Shown: positions 8,970 through 16,112 of the stretch, in pieces | How positions within the stretch are numbered: the first letter of the stretch is position 1 | Layout of the letters: every line of letters begins with the position of its first letter | Assembly (NCBI GenBank): GCA_003003615.1 | Contig: PVWD01000026.1 | Span: 1-38,764 of the forward strand | DNA from: a filamentous cyanobacterium CCP2 | GTDB taxonomy: Bacteria; Cyanobacteriota; Cyanobacteriia; Elainellales; Elainellaceae | DNA: 38,764 nucleotides | Direction: 5' to 3' | Notes under the pieces: model-generated | Database searches by the model: none | Told to the model about the DNA's origin: nothing | The model's input: the letters and a program-made list of their open reading frames with translations, nothing else | Translations under genes and position numbers: made by a program

Positions 8970-8982
8970 TGCCAGAATGGCA
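8970..8982. promoter_or_regulatory. Locus palindrome copy 4 (TGCCAGAATGGCA)
   Basis: TGCCA-N3-TGGCA dyad ending 80 bp before precursor 4. It is identical to copy 5, including the flanking C before and ACA after. Confidence 0.6.
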
Positions 8983-9062
8983 ACACTAATTTTTTAGGTC
9001 GTTTATTCTTAAAAGTAACAGGTTAAAACCTGCTAATGAAACCAAGTTTTGGAGAAAGTGCA

Positions 9063-9347
9063 ATGTTTATCTCTGATCTATCCTACCTGAATGAAATCGA
9101 AGAAAACATTTCCGGTGGTAGCCGTGATTTCAGATTCAAGAAAGACATCAAGGTTGATGTGAAGGTTGATGTTAGACAAGATGTTAAAGCTAAAGGTGCT
9201 TTCAACGAGCTAACTTTTGACCTGTATGCATTTGGAACCAAGGGTTCCGGAACTGAGATTGTAGTTGAGCAAACTGCCATTTCAGAGCCTTATTACAACC
9301 TGTCTGCTCAGAATGGAACAGTTGTTAGCTATGCTTCTGCCTACTAA
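9063..9347 (+). CDS. Small precursor 4 with double-glycine leader
   Basis: A 94-residue peptide beginning MFISDLSYLNEIEENISGG; the leader is two residues shorter than in precursors 1 and 3 but keeps DL-x-x-L and GG. After GG the core is highly charged and alternating (KKDIKVDVKVDVRQDVKAKG), a pattern of amphipathic beta strands, then a polar beta-prone tail ending in YASAY. No Cys. GGAG at 9051-9054 supports ATG 9063 over the in-frame ATG 9036, which would place nine residues before the leader. Flanked by its own palindrome upstream and a clear terminator downstream, so it is a single-gene unit. Exported cargo is inferred. Confidence 0.75.
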   Translation: MFISDLSYLNEIEENISGGSRDFRFKKDIKVDVKVDVRQDVKAKGAFNELTFDLYAFGTKGSGTEIVVEQTAISEPYYNLSAQNGTVVSYASAY

Positions 9348-9401
9348 TAGTAGACTCTGCTTTTAGACGAGCTACTTGAGCAAGCTAAATATTTCATTTG
9401 C

Positions 9402-9440
9402 ATTAGCCACATGTTATTTAGACCTGTGGCTAATTTTTTT
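9402..9440 (+). terminator. Intrinsic terminator after small precursor 4
   Basis: Perfect 10-bp stem ATTAGCCACA/TGTGGCTAAT with a 13-base loop and a run of seven or more T. Confidence 0.88.
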
Positions 9441-9525
9441 GTAAGTAACAGTGAACCAAGGATAATTCAGCCAAGTTTACAGAAGAAATTGAAGAAGGAA
9501 TTAGAACCAAATTTATAACTAATTC

Positions 9526-9538
9526 TGCCAGAATGGCA
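9526..9538. promoter_or_regulatory. Locus palindrome copy 5 (TGCCAGAATGGCA)
   Basis: Same 13-mer as copy 4, 180 bp before the RTX-repeat gene. Confidence 0.58.
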
Positions 9539-9718
9539 ACATTGAAAACTTAATAATGTACTTAATAGTATTAGGTTTTCATAACAAACACGCATTGCGA
9601 TCGTTCATGTCAATTTTCTCTCGATTTTTAGATAGTTGAAATTGAAACGATAGTCTCAAACGATAATATCAAGAGTTTGCACTGCATGTAGGTTGTTCCC
9701 CTTTCCGGTCTACTAATT

Positions 9719-10627
9719 ATGGCAACTCACAACAAACAAGGTACCAGTAAAGTTTCTGGCTACTCTACTTCATTCGTTAATGAAGAAGGAGCAGGTGGTA
9801 GTAGCAGTGTTACAGTGAATTCACCCGTAGGTTCTGGTACAAGCAGCGACACTCAGTTTGTGCCGGGTGCTACTTCCAGCAGTAGTACTGTCAACGTTAC
9901 GACATCTCCAGCCGGAGTCACCACATCTACAAATGTTGAGGTTCCTGCCTCTCCAACTGACTCTCTCAACACACCGATTGAGACCCCTATCAGTGGTTCC
10001 CTTAATCCTCCTACCGCATCTCCTCAAGTCCCTGTCTCTCCTCAAGTCCCTGCACCTCCGAGTGACTCCCTCAATACCCCTGCTCCCATCTCTCCGTCGC
10101 TGGTGCAAGGTGAAGTATTAAGGGGCGATCGAGCCAACAACGGCATTCGTGGAACGAACGGCAATGACACCATTTTTGGCAGAGGTGGAGACGATCGCCT
10201 GTTTGGGAGACAGGGAGATGATCTGCTTTTGGGTGGTCGCGGTAACGATACGCTGCACGGAGGTCCGGGTGACGATATTTTAATCGGTGGGGCTGGCGAT
10301 GACGTATTGATTGGTGGAGCTGGAGCAGACACCATGATTGGTGGACGAGGTGCCGATACTTTTGTACTTACCAGTCAAGCGATCGAGTCTGCTCGTGCCA
10401 ACGTTATTGTCGATTTTAAGCTCGACCAAGGGGACACAATTCGTTTGAGTAAGCGGATCGCCATTAGCGATATTGACTTTGAGACGTTTGACTCAAATGG
10501 TAATGGCAGCGTTGACGCAACACTGATACGATTAAAAACAAATAATCAAATTTTGGGAATTGCTTTAGGAACAGTTGATTCAACCGGAAACACAACATTG
10601 TCTACTCAAGTATTTACATCGGTTTGA
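9719..10627 (+). CDS. RTX-type calcium-binding repeat protein
   Basis: A 302-residue protein. The first 130 residues are low-complexity, rich in Ser, Thr, Pro and Val, with near-repeats of SQVPVS/SLNTP and no membrane helix or classical signal peptide. Residues about 138-215 hold tandem GGxGxDxUx nonapeptides (for example GRGGDDRLF, GGRGNDTLH, GGAGDDVLI), the calcium-binding beta-roll of RTX proteins, and the C-terminal 85 residues resemble the flanking domain that follows such repeats (ADTFVLTS...IVDFKLDQGDTIRLS). RTX proteins leave by type I secretion using an uncleaved C-terminal signal, so it could use this HlyD adaptor or another exporter. No lytic or enzymatic domain is visible; a surface, adhesive or matrix role is the cautious reading. 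Confidence 0.85.
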   Translation: MATHNKQGTSKVSGYSTSFVNEEGAGGSSSVTVNSPVGSGTSSDTQFVPGATSSSSTVNVTTSPAGVTTSTNVEVPASPTDSLNTPIETPISGSLNPPTASPQVPVSPQVPAPPSDSLNTPAPISPSLVQGEVLRGDRANNGIRGTNGNDTIFGRGGDDRLFGRQGDDLLLGGRGNDTLHGGPGDDILIGGAGDDVLIGGAGADTMIGGRGADTFVLTSQAIESARANVIVDFKLDQGDTIRLSKRIAISDIDFETFDSNGNGSVDATLIRLKTNNQILGIALGTVDSTGNTTLSTQVFTSV

Positions 10628-10686
10628 TATTCACAAGATAAAGATTTTAAGATGCTGAATTTAAAAATTAGAGCTGGCTAGGACGA

Positions 10687-11439
10687 ATGACGTACTTAAA
10701 AACGATGGTTAACTTTGCGAATTCACCGATTTCATCGGAACGTATTGTTGATTTTTTGAAACAGGAAGTTCAAATAAAAGAAGTTTCTCAAAAGATTTTA
10801 TGGCAACAGATTGTTTCTGAAGCCGCACAGGAGCGTAGTATTGTTGTGTCCTCAGACGAGATTCAAGCCGAAGCCGATCGCCAACGTTACCAAATGCGAT
10901 TAGAAAGTGCGGCCGCTACATTTGCTTGGTTAGAAGATCAGTTGATTACCCCAGAAGACTGGGAAGCAGGAATTCGTCAGAAACTGTTGGCGCAAAAGTT
11001 ATCAGAATCACTGTTTGCAGATGAGGTAGAGCGGTACTTTGCCGAACATCGCCTGGACTTTGAGCAAGTTTCACTCTATAGAATTACTGTTCCATACGAG
11101 CAACTTTCTCAAGAATTATTTTATCAAATTGAGGAGAATGAGATTAGCTTTTATGAAGCAGCTCATTTATACGATATTGACGAACAAAGGCGGTTGCAGT
11201 GCGGCTATGAGGGACGATTTTATCGATGGAGTTTGAAAGCAGAACTGGCAGCAGCTATCTTTGGCAGCAGCTTAGGAACGCTCATTGGCCCACTAAAAAA
11301 TGAACATGGATATGACTTATTTTTAGTTGAAGAGTTTATCTCAGCAGAATTAACTCCGGTCGTCCGTCAAGAAATTATCGATCGCCTGTTCAAAGAGTGG
11401 TTAGTCCGCGAATTAAATTACTTAATTCATAATCAGTAA
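10687..11439 (+). CDS. SurA/PpiC-like protein with degenerate parvulin domain
   Basis: A 250-residue, mostly helical protein resembling the SurA/PpiC peptidyl-prolyl isomerase family often found beside cyanobacterial HlyD/C39 exporters. The N-terminal part matches the helical chaperone domain (SDEIQAEADRQRYQ, WLEDQLITPEDWEAGI, KLLAQKLSESLFADEVERYF); the C-terminal part has the parvulin order, ending in IGPLKNEHGYDLFLVEEF. The two histidines usual in active parvulins (in the SHIL-type strand and the YH-type strand) appear to be replaced: the corresponding segments read LYRITV and YDLFLV. There is no signal peptide or lipobox. It may therefore be a cytoplasmic holdase that keeps cargo unfolded for export, not an isomerase. 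It sits 59 bp after the RTX gene, so a shared transcript is possible. Confidence 0.7.
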   Translation: MTYLKTMVNFANSPISSERIVDFLKQEVQIKEVSQKILWQQIVSEAAQERSIVVSSDEIQAEADRQRYQMRLESAAATFAWLEDQLITPEDWEAGIRQKLLAQKLSESLFADEVERYFAEHRLDFEQVSLYRITVPYEQLSQELFYQIEENEISFYEAAHLYDIDEQRRLQCGYEGRFYRWSLKAELAAAIFGSSLGTLIGPLKNEHGYDLFLVEEFISAELTPVVRQEIIDRLFKEWLVRELNYLIHNQ

Positions 11440-11511
11440 CCTATTCAAAATCAGTAGCAAAACAGCATTCATCTCGGTTTATTCTTCAGTTTATTCTATG
11501 GAGTAAGCGCA

Positions 11512-11730
11512 ATGATGCGGAAGCAAGTAATCAGCAAAAAAATCCAATCTCCTGATGGTAAAACGATCGCCTATGCCAAAAGTATTGTCGTTACATCATC
11601 AGATTCATCCGAAGATGACACAACAAACAATATTCATCAAACTGTAACTGTCAACGTCTCCTCCAGCAGTTTCTCTAGCAGTAGCAGTTCCTCTAGCAGC
11701 AGTCGTTCTTCCTCTAGCAGTTCTACTTAA
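11512..11730 (+). CDS. Small poly-serine peptide upstream of the graspetide gene
   Basis: A 72-residue protein with a conserved-looking N-terminus (KKIQSPDGKTIAYAKSIVV), an acidic patch (SSDSSEDDTTNN) and a final run of about 20 residues that are almost all Ser. GGAG at 11500-11503 precedes the start, with the adjacent ATG at 11515 as an alternative. It ends only 14 bp before the graspetide precursor, so they are very probably co-transcribed. No leader, GG site or known domain is seen. It could be a small secreted or accessory peptide; poly-Ser coded largely by AGC/TCT/TCC triplets could also vary in length by replication slippage. Confidence 0.6.
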   Translation: MMRKQVISKKIQSPDGKTIAYAKSIVVTSSDSSEDDTTNNIHQTVTVNVSSSSFSSSSSSSSSSRSSSSSST

Positions 11731-11744
11731 ATAAGGAGAAACCC

Positions 11745-12089
11745 ATGCGGCACCCATTTGACTTAAATTTAGATGAAATAGAGGCGATTGATTTGGAGTT
11801 TTTAGAAGAGCTATCTGAAGCAGAATCCTCTCAAGTTGATGGGAGCTTTCGTTCCACAACAAAAGCATTAGGCGAAGAAGGCGGAGGGTTCCCAGTTCCC
11901 GCTCCAAAACCATATCCTTCACCACGCTCCCATCCCAGACCTCACCCGATTGCTCCGCCAGAAGTCACGACATTGGCTTTAGGTGAAGAGGGAGGAGAAT
12001 GGGCAACAACCCTAGCATTGGGTGAAGAAGGAGGGGACGTGGTTACTACAATGGCGATCGGGGAAGAAGGCAGATTTCAGATTCAGTAA
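11745..12089 (+). CDS. Graspetide (plesiocin-type) precursor with four TTxxxxEE cores
   Basis: A 114-residue ribosomal peptide precursor. Four repeats fit the TTxxxxEE core of plesiocin-type graspetides: TTKALGEE (38-45), TTLALGEE (75-82), TTLALGEE (88-95) and TTMAIGEE (101-108). In this class an ATP-grasp ligase joins Thr side chains to the Glu carboxylates by ester bonds. The last three repeats have a 13-residue period; the first is set apart by a Pro/His/Arg-rich linker (49-72). The leader (1-33) is acidic and ends LEELSEAESSQVDG, which resembles a C39-type leader ending in a single G before Ser, so processing by the HetC-like exporter is plausible. AAGGAG (11733-11738) gives a strong start. 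The ligase gene follows after six bases. Class assignment is firm; ring pattern and activity are inferred. Confidence 0.88.
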   Translation: MRHPFDLNLDEIEAIDLEFLEELSEAESSQVDGSFRSTTKALGEEGGGFPVPAPKPYPSPRSHPRPHPIAPPEVTTLALGEEGGEWATTLALGEEGGDVVTTMAIGEEGRFQIQ

Positions 12090-12095
12090 CGCATC

Positions 12096-13001
12096 ATGAT
12101 CATTCTGATTTTGGGTGATGCCTCCGATGCCCACGCCGCCCATTTAAAGCAAACTTTGGAACAAAAGCCTGTAAAAGTCTTTTATTGGAATACTCAGCTG
12201 TTTCCGACTCAGTTACGATTATCCTGGCAGCCCAATCACCAAACGGGCTGTCTTCTTTTACCAAATGGACAACGGCTAAACTTTCAAGACATTCACAGTG
12301 TATTCTGGCGCAATTTCTCCGGTGTCTTTGTTCCTTCTCCGTCTAATCTGGTTCAACATCAAATCGGTGTTCGAGATGCAAGCAGTGCGCTGCGATCGTT
12401 TATTCAGGCTTGCCCTGCCCATTGGGTCAATTCCTGGAAAGCATACCAGTTTCACCAGGAAAAGCCATTACAACTGGCAAAGGCGAAACAAATCGGTGTA
12501 ACAATTCCCGACACACTAATTAGCAACGATCCGGAACAGATCAAAGAATTTACCTACCTCCATGAAAAGGTAATTTTTAAACCTGTTACTGGAGGGGCGC
12601 ATACTCAACTTTTAACCGAAAAACACCTAGAGCCAGATCGCTTAAAAACCGTATTAAAACTTGCACCTGTCACCATTCAAGAATATATTCCAGGAACAAA
12701 TCTTCGCAGCTATGCGATTGGAAGTTCGGTTTACACCGCTGAAATTCGTAGTTCAGCCCTCGACTTCCGGGAAGACCAATCTGCACAACTGATTCCCTTT
12801 GAACTCCCAGACACCATCCAAAAGCAATGCCAATCGATCGCTCAGGCCTTCTTTTTAGAGTGGACGGCGATCGACTGGCGTTTAACTCCTGCGGGGGAAT
12901 ATGTTTTTCTAGAAGCAAACCCCAGCCCAATGTTTCTGCATTTTGAACATCAAACCGGATTGCCCATCACTCAATCTCTAATGCAGTTGCTCCTGTCCTA
13001 G
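12096..13001 (+). CDS. ATP-grasp ligase, graspetide macrocyclase
   Basis: A 301-residue ATP-grasp enzyme of the MvdC/MvdD/PsnB type that would make omega-ester (or amide) links in the preceding precursor. Visible features: N-terminal Rossmann-like strand (MIILILGDASDAHAAHL), the FWRNFSG segment, the ATP-binding strand KVIFKPVTGG, QEYIPGTNLRSYAIG, and the metal/ATP site DWRLTPAGEYVFLEANPSPMF. Length matches stand-alone graspetide ligases. It is encoded six bases after the precursor and has no obvious separate promoter. Only one ligase is present, consistent with a single ring chemistry (likely esters on TTxxxxEE). Its stop overlaps by four bases the stop of the convergent gene on the other strand. 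Confidence 0.9.
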   Translation: MIILILGDASDAHAAHLKQTLEQKPVKVFYWNTQLFPTQLRLSWQPNHQTGCLLLPNGQRLNFQDIHSVFWRNFSGVFVPSPSNLVQHQIGVRDASSALRSFIQACPAHWVNSWKAYQFHQEKPLQLAKAKQIGVTIPDTLISNDPEQIKEFTYLHEKVIFKPVTGGAHTQLLTEKHLEPDRLKTVLKLAPVTIQEYIPGTNLRSYAIGSSVYTAEIRSSALDFREDQSAQLIPFELPDTIQKQCQSIAQAFFLEWTAIDWRLTPAGEYVFLEANPSPMFLHFEHQTGLPITQSLMQLLLS

Positions 13002-13876
13002 CGCATCTCTAATGGATGGAACTCATTCTGCACCTCAACGGGTTGAGTTGCCAGTTGTTCTGACTTTTTCCGCTTCCGCCGCATCAAAGGCAGCAGAACA
13101 AAGTTAAACAATAGCCCAGGAAGTAAACTGGGTGTGGGAACGGCTTGCACAGCAGCTTCATTAATTTGAAACTGCTCCAACCGTAGGGTCACGGGAGCAT
13201 CAAAGGTGCGAGAGTACTGTCCTAAAAGGAGTGCCGATGCGCTCGACTGGTTTCCGTTTGTTTGCAGCGAGGTGAAAGGCAAGAAACTCACATTATCACT
13301 CGGCTGCAAAATAGTGAAAGCAGGTGCATCAGATGAGCCGGATTGCCCAAACAACTCAAGAGAGTTTCCAAAGCTAAAAGAATCGAGTAGCTCTTCAGTT
13401 CCATCTCCTACTGAAAACAGGTTGAAGCCAATGCGCGTAGAAGCAAATGCCGCCTCCAAAGCTGGATTGTCGATAGAGGCAGACAAAGTGAACTGCGAAA
13501 GGAAATTGAAGGAAAATACACGCTGAACGTTAAACGATCCGGTAACGGCTGCCTCACTCCTGGCAATTCCCAGGTAATTAAATCCGGTTCCGCTTGCAGA
13601 ACTTTCTGAAATGCTGACCCCAAAGATGGGCAATATAAAAGAATCCGCATCGGCGGTTGCCGTAGCTTCACCCAAACCCGTTGCGATCGTCAAGGTATCT
13701 GTGTCTGCGGCAGCACCCAGATCAAACGCAAAAGGGCTAAAGTTGCTAATAAATGTTGTTGTGCGAGAGGTTGTTAGCGTTGCTGCATAGCTGGGCAGCG
13801 TGGGAAGGACTGAGGCTGCTGTAAGAGGAACAACAACCAGGAGAAGCTTGGAAAATAGTTTTGATGCTGGTTTCAT
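12998..13876 (-). CDS. Secreted PTPA/PEP-CTERM-type surface protein
   Basis: A 292-residue protein with a signal peptide (MKPASKLFSKLLLVVVPLTAA, cut after about SYA) and a low-Cys, Ser/Ala/Phe-rich beta-type body of unknown fold. Near the C-terminus it has VPTPSLLPGLLFNFVLLPLM (246-265) followed by RRKRKK, the tripartite sorting signal of cyanobacterial PTPA-CTERM proteins (Pro motif, hydrophobic helix, basic stop). Unusually, 21 more residues (SEQLATQ...LEMR) follow the basic cluster, whereas such signals normally end the protein. Likely anchored at or released from the cell surface after exosortase-like processing. The gene converges on the ATP-grasp ligase with a CTAG stop overlap, so it is not part of the peptide operon. 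Confidence 0.75.
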   Translation of the reverse strand: MKPASKLFSKLLLVVVPLTAASVLPTLPSYAATLTTSRTTTFISNFSPFAFDLGAAADTDTLTIATGLGEATATADADSFILPIFGVSISESSASGTGFNYLGIARSEAAVTGSFNVQRVFSFNFLSQFTLSASIDNPALEAAFASTRIGFNLFSVGDGTEELLDSFSFGNSLELFGQSGSSDAPAFTILQPSDNVSFLPFTSLQTNGNQSSASALLLGQYSRTFDAPVTLRLEQFQINEAAVQAVPTPSLLPGLLFNFVLLPLMRRKRKKSEQLATQPVEVQNEFHPLEMR

Positions 13877-14232
13877 GCGTGCCTTTGAGTAAACTGCAAT
13901 GGAATTTCAGTTGTTTACGGCAAAAGAAATAAGACAGTAGAAGTTACTACAAGCCATAGGGGATAAGCTTGGAAACGCTAAATTTGCCCTAACTGTCCCA
14001 TCGATCGCCATAGGGCAATAAAAGCAGCACAAACGGCCTACCCGTTTGGGTAAGACAATCCCGTTTGGGTAGAGGCAATGATGCGATACGTAGTTTTTCG
14101 GGGTTGATGCGTCCTGTGTTTTTACGTAAGTTCGTCGCCCTACGATAATCTTAGGGCACCTTTAATAAGGGTTTTGTCAAGCTAACCGTGTTTTATTTGA
14201 AACCTGGATAAAGCTTGAATACGATCGTATTT
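13877..14232. other. Intergenic region upstream of the CTERM gene
   Basis: Promoter region of the minus-strand CTERM gene. The motif TACCCGTTTGGGTA (14039-14052), itself a dyad, is followed 8 bases later by a second near copy, CCCGTTTGGGTA (14060-14071). No gene seen. The hydrolase transcript from the right would have to end here; I see no clear terminator. Confidence 0.45.
14039..14071. repeat. Two adjacent copies of (TA)CCCGTTTGGGTA
   Basis: Direct repeat with 20-21 base spacing, each copy internally palindromic (TACCC/GGGTA). The spacing is two helical turns, as for cooperative operator sites, about 165 bp upstream of the CTERM gene start. Function is inferred only from form and place. 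Confidence 0.5.
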
Positions 14233-15138
14233 CTACTGAGCTTGTTGAGGTTTTTCCGATAACCCCAGTACCCAACCCTGAATTAGACTGTTTACCTGCT
14301 CAGGCACTTCATCATGGGGGCAATGTCCGGCTTGCAGGTAGTATTCTGTTAACTGTGGGCAGTGCTGCCGGAATTTTGCTCCACGTTCTCTTGCTCTAAT
14401 CCAGGGATCTCCTTCGCCCCAAAGCATCAGCAACGGACACTGCATTTGGCTAAGCAAAACATCGTTTCGTTCACCTTGGGGCGATTTAAACACCGCAGCA
14501 AACACGCTGGCTGCTCCCGGATCACAAGACGGACGGTAAATGTCTTCTACAAGCTGGTCGGTGACAGCCGTTTGATCCAGGTAAACCTTCTGAAGCGTTT
14601 TGCGAATCACCGACTTTTGCCTCACGTATTGAAACAAGAGAAAGCTGGGCAATGGCTGCAAAAGCATCGATCGCATCATTCCAGAGAGGGTTTTCTGAAT
14701 CGGGTTTGGTTCTGGAACCGATTCTGTTGGCGTGAACGGCCCGGCAGAGTTTAATAAAATTAACCCTGCGGCTGACTCAGGGCGTTGGGCCGCCACACAC
14801 AGAGATGCATACCCCCCCAAAGAATTTCCTGCCAACACTGCCGGTTGCCCAATTACCTCTGTAATAAACTCATGCAGTTGGTCACGCCACAAATTACCGC
14901 TATATTCAATGCTTGGCTTTGCCGATCGCCCAAACCCCAACAGGTCGATCGCCCATACTTCAAATTCCCCTTTCAAGCCCTCAATGTTTTTGCGCCAGTG
15001 GTCTGTTGAAGCTCCAAACCCATGCACCAGCAGCAAAGGAGGGCGATCGGCATGGGGAGTACCCGCCTTGACATAGTAAACAGAATGTCCGCGCCACTGC
15101 CAGTAAGTTCCGATCGAAGGAGAAACTGCGGTTTGCAT
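14233..15138 (-). CDS. Alpha/beta hydrolase, pheophytinase/chlorophyll dephytylase-like
   Basis: A 301-residue alpha/beta-fold hydrolase. It shows the oxyanion-loop HGFGAS, the nucleophile elbow GNSLGG (Ser), the acid in LWGEGDPWI and the catalytic His in AGHCPHDEVPEQVN. The elbow GNSLGGYASLCVAA and the AGHCPHDE ending resemble the plant pheophytinase and chlorophyll dephytylase group, which remove phytol from pheophytin or chlorophyll; several cyanobacterial relatives are annotated only as alpha/beta hydrolases, so the substrate is a guess. No signal peptide. Gene is alone on the minus strand, divergent from the rimP operon. Confidence 0.8.
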   Translation of the reverse strand: MQTAVSPSIGTYWQWRGHSVYYVKAGTPHADRPPLLLVHGFGASTDHWRKNIEGLKGEFEVWAIDLLGFGRSAKPSIEYSGNLWRDQLHEFITEVIGQPAVLAGNSLGGYASLCVAAQRPESAAGLILLNSAGPFTPTESVPEPNPIQKTLSGMMRSMLLQPLPSFLLFQYVRQKSVIRKTLQKVYLDQTAVTDQLVEDIYRPSCDPGAASVFAAVFKSPQGERNDVLLSQMQCPLLMLWGEGDPWIRARERGAKFRQHCPQLTEYYLQAGHCPHDEVPEQVNSLIQGWVLGLSEKPQQAQ

Positions 15139-15447
15139 AGGTCAAATGGTTATGTAAAGGCTTGTAAATTAATGTTACGATCCTAGCGCAATTGCCTAGC
15201 CTGCTGCCGAGCATCTACCAGAAATCTCCAGTTCGCAAACACGATCCTGAGATGAATGCGCTACACTTGGGCATATCCTCAGGCTAGTTGCAAGATTAGC
15301 CATGCGGGTTTTTATGTCACTGAAGAAGTGGGTCGTTGCCCACTTTTTTTAGTTTTAGTTGTTCTACATTCAGTCGTGCTTCGTTCATTTGTCCTGAATA
15401 AGTACCTGAATGGATAATCGTCGAAGCCAAAGCCTCAAATCAAAGCA
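15139..15447. other. Divergent promoter region and leader of the rimP operon
   Basis: Lies between the minus-strand hydrolase and rimP. It contains the strong terminator-like hairpin at 15326-15350. Promoters for both directions are expected but I cannot place the boxes with confidence. Confidence 0.5.
15326..15350 (+). terminator. Terminator-like hairpin in the rimP operon leader
   Basis: AAGTGGG/CCCACTT stem with a six-base TCGTTG loop, followed by seven T. It precedes rimP by about 100 bases with no gene upstream on this strand, so it may be an attenuator of the rimP-nusA-infB operon instead of an end-of-gene terminator. Candidate cis-regulatory leader of the type found before rimP in many bacteria. 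Confidence 0.75.
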
Positions 15448-15912
15448 ATGTCGCATCCTTTGATTCCTCAGATAATTGATATCGCAACACCTGTTGCAGC
15501 TGATCTTGGGTTAGATGTTGTGGGAGCAGTTTTTCACACCAATCAACATCCTCCAGTTCTGCGAATTGACATTCGTAACCTGGAACAAGATACCAGCCTA
15601 AACGACTGTGAACGAATGAGCCGAGCCTTAGAAGCTGCCCTGGATTCATCAGATCTGATCCTGGATGCGTATGTTTTGGAGGTTTCTAGCCCAGGAATTT
15701 CCCGTTCCCTAAGCACCGATCGAGAATTTATTTCCTTTAAAGGTTTCCCTGTAGAAGTAACCACAACAGAGCCGGTGAATGGCGTAACCGCTTGGACTGG
15801 ACAACTGATTCGACGAGATGATACCTCGGTTCACATTAACCAAAAAGGCCGATCGATCGCTATTCCTCGCCAATTCATTCATCGGGTTTTGCTAGTCGAT
15901 CGTTCTGAATGA
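15448..15912 (+). CDS. rimP: Ribosome maturation factor RimP
   Basis: A 154-residue cytoplasmic factor needed for maturation of the 30S subunit. The N-terminal domain has [14 protein letters not shown] and VLRIDIRN; the family hallmark [20 protein letters not shown] follows the [13 protein letters not shown] helix; the C-terminal Sm-like domain ends [10 protein letters not shown]. First gene of the rimP-nusA-ylxR-infB order that is conserved in many bacteria. Length is usual for the family. Confidence 0.95.
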   Translation: MSHPLIPQIIDIATPVAADLGLDVVGAVFHTNQHPPVLRIDIRNLEQDTSLNDCERMSRALEAALDSSDLILDAYVLEVSSPGISRSLSTDREFISFKGFPVEVTTTEPVNGVTAWTGQLIRRDDTSVHINQKGRSIAIPRQFIHRVLLVDRSE

Positions 15913-16112
15913 GGAACGTCTAGAGCAAGGGCGGTGTTGAGTTGCACAAAATCTCTGAGGGAGAAAATTAGACTGTGAATGCTCCTGGCTTCCTAACAAA
16001 TGGGGCGATTCCAACAACCAGCAAACCCAATGCTCAGTCCCAATTATCAAAATTTCTCCCCTTTTCTAAACCATTCTCTAAACCATTAAAAACACTTCAA
16101 GAGGTTGCCCTT

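Larger units (their letters stand above)
8626..9062. other. Intergenic region between precursors 3 and 4
   Basis: Contains the terminator at 8779-8808 and palindrome copy 4 at 8970-8982, so precursor 4 appears to be a separate transcription unit. Nothing else recognisable. Confidence 0.5.
9348..9718. other. Intergenic region before the RTX gene
   Basis: Holds the terminator of precursor 4 (9402-9440) and palindrome copy 5 (9526-9538). The remaining 180 bases before the RTX gene show no gene; a promoter is expected here. Confidence 0.5.

Noticed and set aside
9821-10335. Minus-strand Pro/Ser/Arg-rich frames opposite the RTX gene
   Set aside because: They mirror the repeat composition of the RTX gene and lack start signals.
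14039-14071. A CRISPR array
   Set aside because: Only two copies of a 12-14 base motif with an 8-base gap; too short and too few, with no cas genes.
15975-16112. A longer NusA starting at GTG 15975
   Set aside because: The 46 extra residues are low-complexity and not like NusA; the ATG at 16113 has a good ribosome-binding site and matches the usual start.
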